From Sphingobacteriia bacterium (lineage in GTDB: Bacteria > Bacteroidota > Bacteroidia > NS11-12g > UBA955): 26,722 nucleotides of DNA. The DNA lies in NCBI GenBank assembly GCA_021151535.1, contig JAGKXC010000019.1:1-26722 (forward strand). The letters are read 5' to 3'. Each line of letters opens with the position of its first letter. Position 1 is the first letter of the stretch. This document shows positions 1 through 6,821 of this stretch, in pieces. The notes under the pieces are model-generated. The model did no database searches and was not told the origin of the DNA. It saw nothing but the letters and a program-made list of their open reading frames with translations. Position numbers and translations under genes: made by a program.

Positions 1-351
1 TGAATCAAGCGCAGACAAATTTCCTTTGTGAAATAAAGTAACAGGCGATTGTTGAATGCTTGAAAGTTGTTTGGGGTAATTTTCTTCGCCCCAAAAGCAA
101 GTTTGGATATTTAACTGTTTGTGTATCTTTTCTAAGTCTAAAGCCTCTACCAAACCCTTGCTTTGATCCAATTGAAAAAAGATGTTTGGCTTGATTTTGT
201 GCTTTACTGTTTGAAGATTTTCATATAACGCGGTTGCACTACCGAATTCGGCTAGCCAATTTTTAATCGCCATGGGTCCTATGCCTGGAACCAAGGATAA
301 TTGTAATAGAGAAAGTTGTTCTTCAGTGAAAGTTTGTAGGGAATTTTTCAT
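1..351 (-). CDS. dprA: DNA processing protein DprA (Smf), 5' part only
   Basis: The first 117 residues are present and the rest runs off the window. DprA loads RecA on incoming single-stranded DNA during natural transformation; many non-competent bacteria keep it too. Visible are the N-terminal helix-hairpin-helix/SAM-like segment with LSLVPGIGPMAIKNWLAEFG (residues 18-37) and the lead-in to the Rossmann domain, NYPKQL (91-96) followed by SPVTLFHKGNL (102-112), a pattern typical of the family. The nucleotide-binding core lies outside the window. The ATG at 351 sits 17 bases after the lepA stop on the same strand, so it is probably the downstream gene of a lepA-dprA transcript. Identification rests on motif recognition and is firm for an N-terminal fragment. 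Confidence 0.88.
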   Translation of the reverse strand, partial: MKNSLQTFTEEQLSLLQLSLVPGIGPMAIKNWLAEFGSATALYENLQTVKHKIKPNIFFQLDQSKGLVEALDLEKIHKQLNIQTCFWGEENYPKQLSSIQQSPVTLFHKGNLSALDS

Positions 352-368
352 ATTCCCCACAAGTTATA

Positions 369-2159
369 TTAGTCGTTCAATTTTAGCACGGCCATGAACG
401 CACTTTGGGGAATATCGACATTACCCACTGATCTCATGCGTTTTTTACCAGCTTTTTGTTTTTCTAACAATTTTCTCTTACGAGAAATATCACCACCATA
501 ACATTTTGCAGTTACGTCTTTTCTTAATGCACTAATGGTTTCACGGGCGATGATTTTTGCTCCAACACCTGCTTGAATGGCGATTTCAAACTGCTGTTTG
601 GGGATAAGATCTTTGAGTTTTTTGCAAATTTTCTTACCCAAATCATAGGCATTATCGCGGTGAATAATAGCACTCAGCGCATCCACTTGTTTGGCGTTAA
701 GCAAGATATCCATTTTAACTAGTTTGCTTTCTTTGTATCCAATTGGGTGATAATCAAAACTAGCATAACCTTTAGATATGGTTTTTAAACGATCATAGAA
801 GTCAAATACAATCTCTGCCAATGGCATTTCAAATACCAATTCTACCCTGTCTGATGTTAAATAAACCTGATTGATTAGCATTCCACGTTTGTCGAGACAA
901 AGACTCATTACAGGACCTGTATAATCAGATTTTGTAATAACGGAAGCTTTGATATAAGGCTCTTCAACGTAATCGATTTTTTCCGGTGGCGGTAAATCGG
1001 ATGGATTATTAACAGGAATCACTTCGCCTTTTGCGGTATAGGCTATATAACTTACGTTAGGGACGGTTGTGATTACCGTCATATTAAATTCACGTTCCAA
1101 ACGTTCTTGGATAATTTCCAAGTGCAACATGCCTAAGAAACCGCAACGGAAACCAAATCCCAAAGCCGCTGAACTTTCTGGTTCAAAAACGATACTGGCA
1201 TCATTTAACTGAAGTTTGCCCATTGCTTCTCGAAGTTCTTCATAATCTTCAGTATCTACAGGATAAATACCCGCAAATACCATGGGTTTTACATCTTCAA
1301 AACCTTGGATAGATTCTGTTGCCGGAGTTATAAAATCAGTAATGGTATCACCCACTTTTACTTCACGGGCATCTTTAATTCCAGAAATAATATAACCTAC
1401 ATCGCCTGCTCTAACTTCTTTTTTAGGAAGTAAATCCAATTTCAAAACCCCAATTTCATCTGCGTGGTAATCGCTACCCGTATTCATGAATTTCACGTGT
1501 TGGTTAGATTTAACCACACCGTCAAAAACACGATAGTAGGCAATAATTCCTCTGAAAGGGTTGAAAACTGAATCAAAAATCAATGCTTTTAATGGCTTCT
1601 CAGGGTCGCCTTTTGGAGCAGGTACCCGTTCGATAATTGCTCTCAGGATATCATAAACCCCAGCACCGGTTTTGCCAGATGCGGAGATAATACCATCGCG
1701 GTCGCAACCCAATAAGTCAACGATTTCATCCTTCACTTCTTCTGGCATTGCACCAGGCAGATCAATTTTGTTTAATACAGGGATGATTTCCAAATCGTGC
1801 TCCAATGCCATAAAAAGGTTGGAAATAGTTTGGGCCTCAATGCCTTGTGATGCGTCTACAATTAACAATGCGCCTTCACATGCAGCGATACTTCTGCTCA
1901 CTTCATAACTGAAATCCACGTGGCCGGGCGTGTCGATCAAGTTCAAAACATATTGTTTTCCATCCAACTCATAATTCATTTGGATAGCATGACTCTTGAT
2001 GGTAATTCCTCTTTCGCGCTCGATATCCATATCATCGAGCAACTGATTTTGTAATTCTCTGGCAGTTACGGTTTTTGTATATTCCAATAAACGGTCTGCC
2101 AAGGTGCTTTTACCGTGGTCAATATGGGCGATGATACAGAAGTTTCTAATGTGTTGCAT
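369..2159 (-). CDS. lepA: Elongation factor 4 (LepA), back-translocating ribosomal GTPase
   Basis: This 596-residue protein matches the usual LepA length. It is a translational GTPase that binds the ribosome and acts during elongation or initiation under stress. GTPase motifs are intact: G1 AHIDHGKST (residues 11-19), G3 DTPGHVD (76-82) and G4 NKID (129-132). EF-G-like domains follow, and the C-terminal part has the LepA-specific basic end with GGDISRKRKLLEKQK near residue 560. A TAnnTTTG promoter box lies 17 bases upstream of the ATG, in the 48-base gap after the YkgJ-like gene, so lepA can be transcribed independently; dprA follows it. Nothing looks broken. Confidence 0.98.
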   Translation of the reverse strand: MQHIRNFCIIAHIDHGKSTLADRLLEYTKTVTARELQNQLLDDMDIERERGITIKSHAIQMNYELDGKQYVLNLIDTPGHVDFSYEVSRSIAACEGALLIVDASQGIEAQTISNLFMALEHDLEIIPVLNKIDLPGAMPEEVKDEIVDLLGCDRDGIISASGKTGAGVYDILRAIIERVPAPKGDPEKPLKALIFDSVFNPFRGIIAYYRVFDGVVKSNQHVKFMNTGSDYHADEIGVLKLDLLPKKEVRAGDVGYIISGIKDAREVKVGDTITDFITPATESIQGFEDVKPMVFAGIYPVDTEDYEELREAMGKLQLNDASIVFEPESSAALGFGFRCGFLGMLHLEIIQERLEREFNMTVITTVPNVSYIAYTAKGEVIPVNNPSDLPPPEKIDYVEEPYIKASVITKSDYTGPVMSLCLDKRGMLINQVYLTSDRVELVFEMPLAEIVFDFYDRLKTISKGYASFDYHPIGYKESKLVKMDILLNAKQVDALSAIIHRDNAYDLGKKICKKLKDLIPKQQFEIAIQAGVGAKIIARETISALRKDVTAKCYGGDISRKRKLLEKQKAGKKRMRSVGNVDIPQSAFMAVLKLND

Positions 2160-2176
2160 GAAGCGAAATCGAAATG

Positions 2177-2184
2177 CAAATATA
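2177..2184 (-). promoter_or_regulatory. -7 promoter box of lepA (TATATTTG)
   Basis: This is an exact match to the Bacteroidota -7 consensus TAnnTTTG on the minus strand, 17 bases before the lepA ATG. A TTTG lies 15 bases upstream, shorter than the usual -33 spacing, so the -33 box is uncertain. Confidence 0.6.
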
Positions 2185-2207
2185 ACCCCGATTCGCCATC
2201 AAATTCA

Positions 2208-2696
2208 CTACATGATGTCTATCTTTTGAACAATGGCGTAAACTGCCGGACAGATTTCCATATTCTTAGCAGCCAAATGCAAATGGGTATGCATTTTTCT
2301 ATGGTTTGTATGAGGAAATTCGCGGCAAGCTTTTGGGCGATGATCATAAACACTGCAGTAATTGTCGTTGTCTAAAAACGGGCAGGGTGTTGATTTCATT
2401 GCATAGATCCCATCAGTATCCAAAAACAAGTATTTCTCAACAAAATCGCCAGGTTTTAATTTAAGATAGGATGACAATCTTTCAATGTCTTTTTCGAAAA
2501 GCATGGGCGATGTTGTTTTACAACAGTTGCCGCAGGATAAACAATCATAAACTTCAAATGCTTCCTCATGTAAATCATTAAATTGTTCATCCAAGTTCTT
2601 CGGTGATTTCTGTTTTAACTTTTTCAGTTTCTTTTTTAAAGATTCACCTTGCTTAGCCAGAAGATTTCTAAGTTCGTCGGGTTTAGGAATCAACAT
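2208..2696 (-). CDS. YkgJ-family cysteine-cluster (putative Fe/Zn-binding) protein
   Basis: This 162-residue protein carries the cysteine pattern of the YkgJ/CxxCxxCC family, proteins thought to bind zinc or an iron-sulfur cluster but without a settled biochemical role. The signature CLSCGNCC gives Cys52, 55, 58 and 59; further conserved cysteines are Cys105 (PCPFL), Cys114 (YCSVYDHRPKAC) and Cys124, with Cys149 near the end. The N-terminal 35 residues are Lys-rich and likely helical. It follows the pseudouridine synthase gene after 12 bases on the same strand, so the two are probably co-transcribed. The family call is strong; function is unknown. Confidence 0.85.
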   Translation of the reverse strand: MLIPKPDELRNLLAKQGESLKKKLKKLKQKSPKNLDEQFNDLHEEAFEVYDCLSCGNCCKTTSPMLFEKDIERLSSYLKLKPGDFVEKYLFLDTDGIYAMKSTPCPFLDNDNYCSVYDHRPKACREFPHTNHRKMHTHLHLAAKNMEICPAVYAIVQKIDIM

Positions 2697-2708
2697 AATA
2701 GAATTGGA

Positions 2709-3851
2709 TTAATTGTCGTACTTCCTTAATAATTTCAAGAAAACTTCGAAATCTTTAGGATAGGGGGCGGTTATATTGATAGGCGAATTATCGAGATCTA
2801 AAAGTTGAAGATTTCTAGCATGTAATGCAAATCTTTGGATCAATGCGGTGTCGTCGCCGTGCATTTTGCGTTTGATTTTACTTAAATAAGGAATTTCAGA
2901 CTTATAAAGAATATCAGCAGCGATAGTGGCGTTTTGTGCTTGTAAATGCACGCGAATTTGGTGAAGTCTACCCGTTTTGGGTTCACATTCTAGTAAGCTA
3001 AAATGTTTAAATACTTCCAAAGTGTTGAAACGCGTTTGTGCAGGTTTGCCTTTTTGGCGGTCAATTTTAATTTTACCCACTTGGTCTGCCAAAATGGGAA
3101 GATCTACCCACAGATTATCGAAATGCAATTGATTATTGGCAATGGCATGATATAATTTTTGGGCTTTTCGTCTTTCAAATTGAATTGAAAAATGTCTATG
3201 TGTTTCTGGGTTTTTTGCAATCATTAAAACCCCGCTAGTTTCTCTATCAATTCGGTGACACAATGAAGCTTTTGGCCAGCGTTGTTTGGCCCATTCAAAA
3301 ACTGAAATTGCTGTAAATTTCCCTCTTTCAGGTAATGAAGGAACATAAGGTGGTTTGTTGATTGCCACCCAATTATCGGTTTCTTGAATGATGGTGATGG
3401 GTTCTATTTTCTTTCCTTTGTCACGTCTTTCTTCTCTGTTATGACTTGGGTTTACGGGTTTGCCGTTTTCAAAAACTATCCAAGAATCTTCGCCATCAAA
3501 TGGTAGGTCATTGGGATTCCAATTAAAATTTTTAGCATCAATACCTGATTGTTGATCAGATGTTGAATTAGCTTTATTGTTTTTACCCGGGTTATTTTTG
3601 TTTTTGCCAGCTTGCTTATTGGCAACTTCAATCATGGCTTCCAGATGTTCTTGCTCTGCCAGCCAATCTTCATACGTGAATTCTTCTAAGTCATCTTCGA
3701 ATTCTTCATCGTCCCAATCATTAGATTGTTCTGTTTCTTTTTGTTTTTCTTGCTGAGATTGTAAAATCTCGGCAATACTTCTCATGGGCAACTGTTCATT
3801 TTGCTCTTCAGAAGAATCATTAGTTTGGGGGATATTGTCTTTTTTTGCCAT
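2709..3851 (-). CDS. RluA-family pseudouridine synthase with long acidic N-terminal extension
   Basis: The catalytic half, roughly residues 150-380, is an RluA-type pseudouridine synthase: HRIDRETSG (199-207) holds the catalytic Asp202, and GRLHQIRVHLQ near residue 293 is the second family motif. It isomerises uridine to pseudouridine in rRNA or tRNA; which site cannot be told. No S4 RNA-binding domain is visible. Instead the first ~150 residues are low-complexity, rich in Glu, Asp, Gln, Asn and Lys, and look disordered. The ATG at 3851 is the first in the frame; coding-like composition through the extension argues that it is real. It lies 31 bases after the exonuclease gene and 12 bases before the YkgJ-like gene. 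Confidence 0.9.
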   Translation of the reverse strand: MAKKDNIPQTNDSSEEQNEQLPMRSIAEILQSQQEKQKETEQSNDWDDEEFEDDLEEFTYEDWLAEQEHLEAMIEVANKQAGKNKNNPGKNNKANSTSDQQSGIDAKNFNWNPNDLPFDGEDSWIVFENGKPVNPSHNREERRDKGKKIEPITIIQETDNWVAINKPPYVPSLPERGKFTAISVFEWAKQRWPKASLCHRIDRETSGVLMIAKNPETHRHFSIQFERRKAQKLYHAIANNQLHFDNLWVDLPILADQVGKIKIDRQKGKPAQTRFNTLEVFKHFSLLECEPKTGRLHQIRVHLQAQNATIAADILYKSEIPYLSKIKRKMHGDDTALIQRFALHARNLQLLDLDNSPINITAPYPKDFEVFLKLLRKYDN

Positions 3852-3882
3852 GCTGTTTTTCGTTAAATGGGTTGAACGATAA

Positions 3883-4653
3883 TTAATTATTGTTCATTAA
3901 CGAAAGCCTAATTCGAGTGAGTACATTCTTTGTGTCTTGTGAAAAATCACCGTCCATCATCCATGCGTAATAGGAGGGTTCATTTTTTAGCACATCTTTT
4001 ACTGGTTTTCCGCGATGTTTTCCAAAATTAAAAACCACTTCACCTTGGGGATTAGTTACAAATCTACCTGCCAAATCTACCATGTTGCTTTGACCGAATT
4101 GCTCATGTAGGGCATCAATATCGCTAGGTATGTCAGCGTAACGCTCTAACTGCGCTTGAATAATTCTCCATGTGGCAACAGTATCTGCTTCTGCCGAGTG
4201 GGCATTTTCTAAATCATCATCGCAATAGAATTTTAAAGCAGCTTTAAGATTACGAGGTTCTTTTTGATGGAAAATTCGCTGTGCATCCACGAATTTGCGT
4301 TTTTGGATTTCAAATGGAATTCCCGCACGATAAAATTCCTCAACCAACATGGGGAAGTCGAACTTATTAGAATTAAAGCCTCCAAAATCGCAATCTTTAA
4401 TAAATTGATTAATTTCTTGAGCTAATTCAGTAAAGGAAGGTTTATCTGCAATGTCTGCATCATAAATTCCATGCACTGCGCTGGCTTCCGCTGGAATTGG
4501 AACTCCAGGGTTTATGCGATAAGTGCGCAATTCTTCGCGACCGTCTGGCATCACTTTCAATAAACAAATTTCAACAATTCTGTCTTTGGCAACATTGATT
4601 CCAGTTGTTTCAAGATCAAAAATTACCAGGGGCCTGCGCAATTGCAATTTCAT
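3883..4653 (-). CDS. DEDDh-type 3'-5' exonuclease (DnaQ-like)
   Basis: A 256-residue exonuclease of the DnaQ/RNase T superfamily. ExoI is FDLETTG (Asp13, Glu15), ExoII is NSNKFDFPML (Asp98) and ExoIII is HSAEAD (His151, Asp156), so all four acidic residues and the general-base His of the DEDDh class are present. The C-terminal ~45 residues (from about 205, FNFGKHRGKPV onwards) resemble the small domain found at the end of ExoX-like nucleases. It could act in DNA repair or proofreading, but no polymerase subunit is nearby. A TAAATTTG box lies 32 bases upstream, in the divergent gap shared with trmD. It heads a minus-strand run of exonuclease, pseudouridine synthase and YkgJ genes. Confidence 0.9.
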   Translation of the reverse strand: MKLQLRRPLVIFDLETTGINVAKDRIVEICLLKVMPDGREELRTYRINPGVPIPAEASAVHGIYDADIADKPSFTELAQEINQFIKDCDFGGFNSNKFDFPMLVEEFYRAGIPFEIQKRKFVDAQRIFHQKEPRNLKAALKFYCDDDLENAHSAEADTVATWRIIQAQLERYADIPSDIDALHEQFGQSNMVDLAGRFVTNPQGEVVFNFGKHRGKPVKDVLKNEPSYYAWMMDGDFSQDTKNVLTRIRLSLMNNN

Positions 4654-4685
4654 AGTTCAAAAATCGCCCCGAAAAATCCTACTTC

Positions 4686-4693
4686 CAAATTTA
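4686..4693 (-). promoter_or_regulatory. -7 promoter box of the exonuclease gene (TAAATTTG)
   Basis: Exact TAnnTTTG match on the minus strand, 32 bases before the ATG at 4653, in the 126-base divergent gap with trmD. Confidence 0.55.
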
Positions 4694-4762
4694 GAAACGT
4701 AATTATCCGTATGTAAATGGATAAAATCGGAAATTCTAAACCAATAACACAAACACATTGGT

Positions 4763-4770
4763 TAAATTTG
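4763..4770 (+). promoter_or_regulatory. -7 promoter box of trmD (TAAATTTG)
   Basis: Exact TAnnTTTG match that ends 9 bases before the ATG at 4780. It would place the transcript start only a few bases before the start codon. It lies inside the longer open frame beginning at 4717 and so supports the shorter start. Confidence 0.5.
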
Positions 4771-4779
4771 TATTCTAAT

Positions 4780-5466
4780 ATGCGATTTGATATCATTTCT
4801 GCCGTACCGGATTTACTTCATGGATTGTTAGGGTACAGCATCCCAAAACGTGCATGCGATAAAGGTTTGGCAGAAATTCATATTCATAATTTGCATGAAT
4901 ATGGAATAGGGAAGTATAAGCAAATTGATGATTATCCTTTTGGCGGTGGTGCAGGGATGGTGTTAATGCCAGAGCCATTGTGCAATGTGATAGAAAAGTT
5001 GAAGTCGGAGCGCGAATACAAGCACATCATATACTTAACGCCAGATGGCAAAACCTTGGATCAACCCATGGCCAATCGCTTGAGTTTGGGAGGTAATTTG
5101 ATTCTAATTTGTGGACATTACAAAGGTATTGATCAGCGTGTGCGAGATTTGTATGTGGATTTGGAAGTGTCGTTGGGGGATTTTGTGCTTAGCGGCGGGG
5201 AAATTGCAGCAGCAGCCTTAGTGGATTCAATTGTACGATTACTTCCAGGTGTTTTGGGCGATGAAGAAAGTGCATTAAGTGATTCTTTTCAAGACAATTT
5301 ACTTGCACCACCTTTGTACACAAGGCCGTCTGTTTTCAGGGATTTGAGTGTGCCGGAGGTGTTAACTTCTGGCGATCATCCGAAAGTGGCAAAATGGCGA
5401 CATGAACAGGCAATGGAGCGTACTTTAAAGTTACGACCTGATTTGCTTGAAGGTACTGAGGATTGA
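4780..5466 (+). CDS. trmD: tRNA (guanine-37-N1)-methyltransferase TrmD
   Basis: TrmD methylates G37 next to the anticodon of tRNAs using S-adenosylmethionine and prevents +1 frameshifting. The protein is 228 residues from the chosen ATG, which begins MRFDIISAVPDLL like other TrmD proteins; the frame is open to 4717, but the extra 21 residues do not look like the family and contain a promoter box. Trefoil-knot motifs are present: YLTPDGKTL, LILICGHYKGIDQRV and SLGDFVLSGGE. The stop codon ends at 5466 and the stop codon of rimM, on the other strand, begins at 5467. In most bacteria trmD lies downstream of rpsP and rimM on the same strand; here it is opposite. Confidence 0.96.
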   Translation: MRFDIISAVPDLLHGLLGYSIPKRACDKGLAEIHIHNLHEYGIGKYKQIDDYPFGGGAGMVLMPEPLCNVIEKLKSEREYKHIIYLTPDGKTLDQPMANRLSLGGNLILICGHYKGIDQRVRDLYVDLEVSLGDFVLSGGEIAAAALVDSIVRLLPGVLGDEESALSDSFQDNLLAPPLYTRPSVFRDLSVPEVLTSGDHPKVAKWRHEQAMERTLKLRPDLLEGTED

Positions 5467-6114
5467 TTAAAGGTTGATTTGCAACAAACCTTCGGGTAAG
5501 CTTAATTCAAAGCTCTTTTCTTTTTCGTTTATTCCCTGAATCCATTCTTCTACCAATGGGATCAAAACGGAATTAGATTTTTTGGAAGGTGCCTTTGTTC
5601 TTGATTTTTTAGGCGTATTTGTTTCAATATCAGATGAATCGAATTCTTCAGATTTAGAATCATCTTGAATATTGCTAATAGCAGTTAGGGGTTTGATTTC
5701 CATCATTAGACCTTGCGGGTACTCCATGATGTCAAGGATTTCGCCTTTAAAATTCTCAGATGGAACCCAAACATGGAATCCAATTAAGTTATTAATACTC
5801 TGAATGTTGGTTTGTTTGGATGATTTGCCGGGCGATGCAACAGCAGCGATAGCGATTTCACTACCCAATAACGATTTTGCTTTTTCTTCGGAATCAATAA
5901 ATTGCAGGCGAAGAACATCTTTGTTTTTAGAAATCTCAGTTATGAGAAAGGGAACCCCTTTGCCGTTAATGATAACGAATAGGTAGTTCCCTTTTTTTAT
6001 TTGCCCCAAATTAGAGGCAGGTAAATATTGTACTTGAATACTTCCTTGAAAACCATGTTTGCCATTTACTTTACCAACTACCTGAAGGGGAGGTGGCAAA
6101 ATTTGAGCAGCCAT
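5467..6114 (-). CDS. rimM: Ribosome maturation factor RimM
   Basis: RimM binds S19 and helps the 30S head mature. The 215-residue reading from the ATG at 6114 starts MAAQILPPPLQVVGKVNGKHG, the usual beginning of the RimM domain. The same frame is open to 6249, but that part is a Leu/Lys artefact of the rpsP tail repeats read in another frame. The C-terminal PRC-barrel has GEILDIMEYPQGLMMEI (124-140), then an unusual charged stretch of about 40 residues (141-181, Ser/Asp/Glu then Lys-rich), then the normal closing IPLVEEWI and LPEGLL. It starts 13 bases after the rpsP stop, so the two form an operon. Its stop abuts that of trmD. Confidence 0.93.
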   Translation of the reverse strand: MAAQILPPPLQVVGKVNGKHGFQGSIQVQYLPASNLGQIKKGNYLFVIINGKGVPFLITEISKNKDVLRLQFIDSEEKAKSLLGSEIAIAAVASPGKSSKQTNIQSINNLIGFHVWVPSENFKGEILDIMEYPQGLMMEIKPLTAISNIQDDSKSEEFDSSDIETNTPKKSRTKAPSKKSNSVLIPLVEEWIQGINEKEKSFELSLPEGLLQINL

Positions 6115-6127
6115 GACTTTATAAGAA

Positions 6128-6721
6128 TTATTCAGCTGGAGCTTCTTCAGATGCTTCCTCAGCAGCAGCTTCTTCAGCAGGAGCTTCTTCGGTAGCAGTT
6201 TCTTCAGTAGACTCTTCAGATGCTTCTTCAGCAGCTTCTTCAGAAGCAACTTCAGCAGCTAACTCGCTAGTTTTAGCCAAAATCTTAGCAGCGATATCTT
6301 CCTTACGCTTAGTTTCAGCTTTCATTGCATCTGATTTTGCTTTGTCTGATGCGCTAGCTAAGTTTGATTTCTTAGATTCGATTTTGTTTGTTTTTTCTTC
6401 CATCCAAGATGCAAACTTTTTGTCTGCTTCTTCTTGGCTCAATTTGCCTTTGATAACACCTACTTGCAAGTGCTTTTTGTACTTAGCGCCTTTGTAGCTA
6501 AGGATAGCAGCTGCTGTGTCGGTTGGTTGAGCACCGTTTAATAACCATTGAACCGCGCGGTCAAGGTTTAAATCGATGGTTGCTGGGTTGGTGATAGGGT
6601 TGTAGGTACCGATTTTCTCGATAAAGCGGCCATCCCTTGGAGCACGTGAATCCGTCACCACAATGTGAAAGAAAGCTCTTTTCTTTCTGCCGTGTCTTTG
6701 CAATCTAATTCTTGTTGCCAT
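6128..6721 (-). CDS. rpsP: 30S ribosomal protein S16
   Basis: The first ~85 residues are a standard S16: MATRIRLQRHGRKKRAFF, then the SRAPRDGRFIEKIGTYNP motif, then DRAVQWLLNGAQPTDTA. The protein totals 197 residues because of a C-terminal extension, first Lys/Ala-rich and likely helical (about 95-155), then an acidic Ala/Glu/Ser/Thr tail (about 155-197). Extended S16 proteins with such tails are common in Bacteroidota, so this is expected rather than a fusion. A TATATTTG box and a GC-rich hairpin lie in the leader. rimM follows after 13 bases. Confidence 0.97.
   Translation of the reverse strand: MATRIRLQRHGRKKRAFFHIVVTDSRAPRDGRFIEKIGTYNPITNPATIDLNLDRAVQWLLNGAQPTDTAAAILSYKGAKYKKHLQVGVIKGKLSQEEADKKFASWMEEKTNKIESKKSNLASASDKAKSDAMKAETKRKEDIAAKILAKTSELAAEVASEEAAEEASEESTEETATEEAPAEEAAAEEASEEAPAE
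6131..6260. repeat. Degenerate tandem repeat encoding the acidic S16 tail
   Basis: On the plus strand, variants of gcttcttcagcagc and gcttcttcagatgc recur without a strict period. They encode the Glu/Ala/Ser tail of S16 and produce long spurious Leu/Lys frames. The tract may change length by slippage. Confidence 0.6.
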
Positions 6722-6741
6722 TTATAAATTTAATTTAAAGT

Positions 6742-6762
6742 CCCCATTTCTCCCAAATGGGG
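6742..6762 (-). promoter_or_regulatory. Perfect hairpin in the rpsP leader
   Basis: Arms CCCCATTT (6742-6749) and AAATGGGG (6755-6762) pair perfectly around a 5-base loop. The hairpin lies between the -7 box and the ATG, almost at the predicted 5' end of the rpsP-rimM transcript. It has no following T-run, so it is a leader element rather than a terminator. Confidence 0.5.
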
Positions 6763-6765
6763 GCG

Positions 6766-6773
6766 CAAATATA
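6766..6773 (-). promoter_or_regulatory. -7 promoter box of rpsP-rimM (TATATTTG)
   Basis: Exact TAnnTTTG match on the minus strand, 44 bases before the rpsP ATG and just upstream of the leader hairpin. Confidence 0.6.
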
Positions 6774-6821
6774 ATAAAAAATCCGAATTTAAACTAAGGT
6801 AATTGCAATTAATGCAATGAT

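Noticed and set aside
4717..4779. Longer TrmD start
   Set aside because: TrmD proteins begin with the MRFDII-like strand, and a promoter box lies inside the extra segment.
6115..6249. Leu/Lys-rich N-terminal extension of RimM (LLKKLLKKHLKSLLKK type)
   Set aside because: It is the S16 acidic-tail repeat read in another frame; RimM proper starts at the ATG at 6114, 13 bases after the rpsP stop.
6802..6818. ATTGCA/TGCAAT stem after the uvrD/pcrA stop as a terminator
   Set aside because: Only six A-T-rich pairs with no T-run; likely chance in AT-rich DNA.
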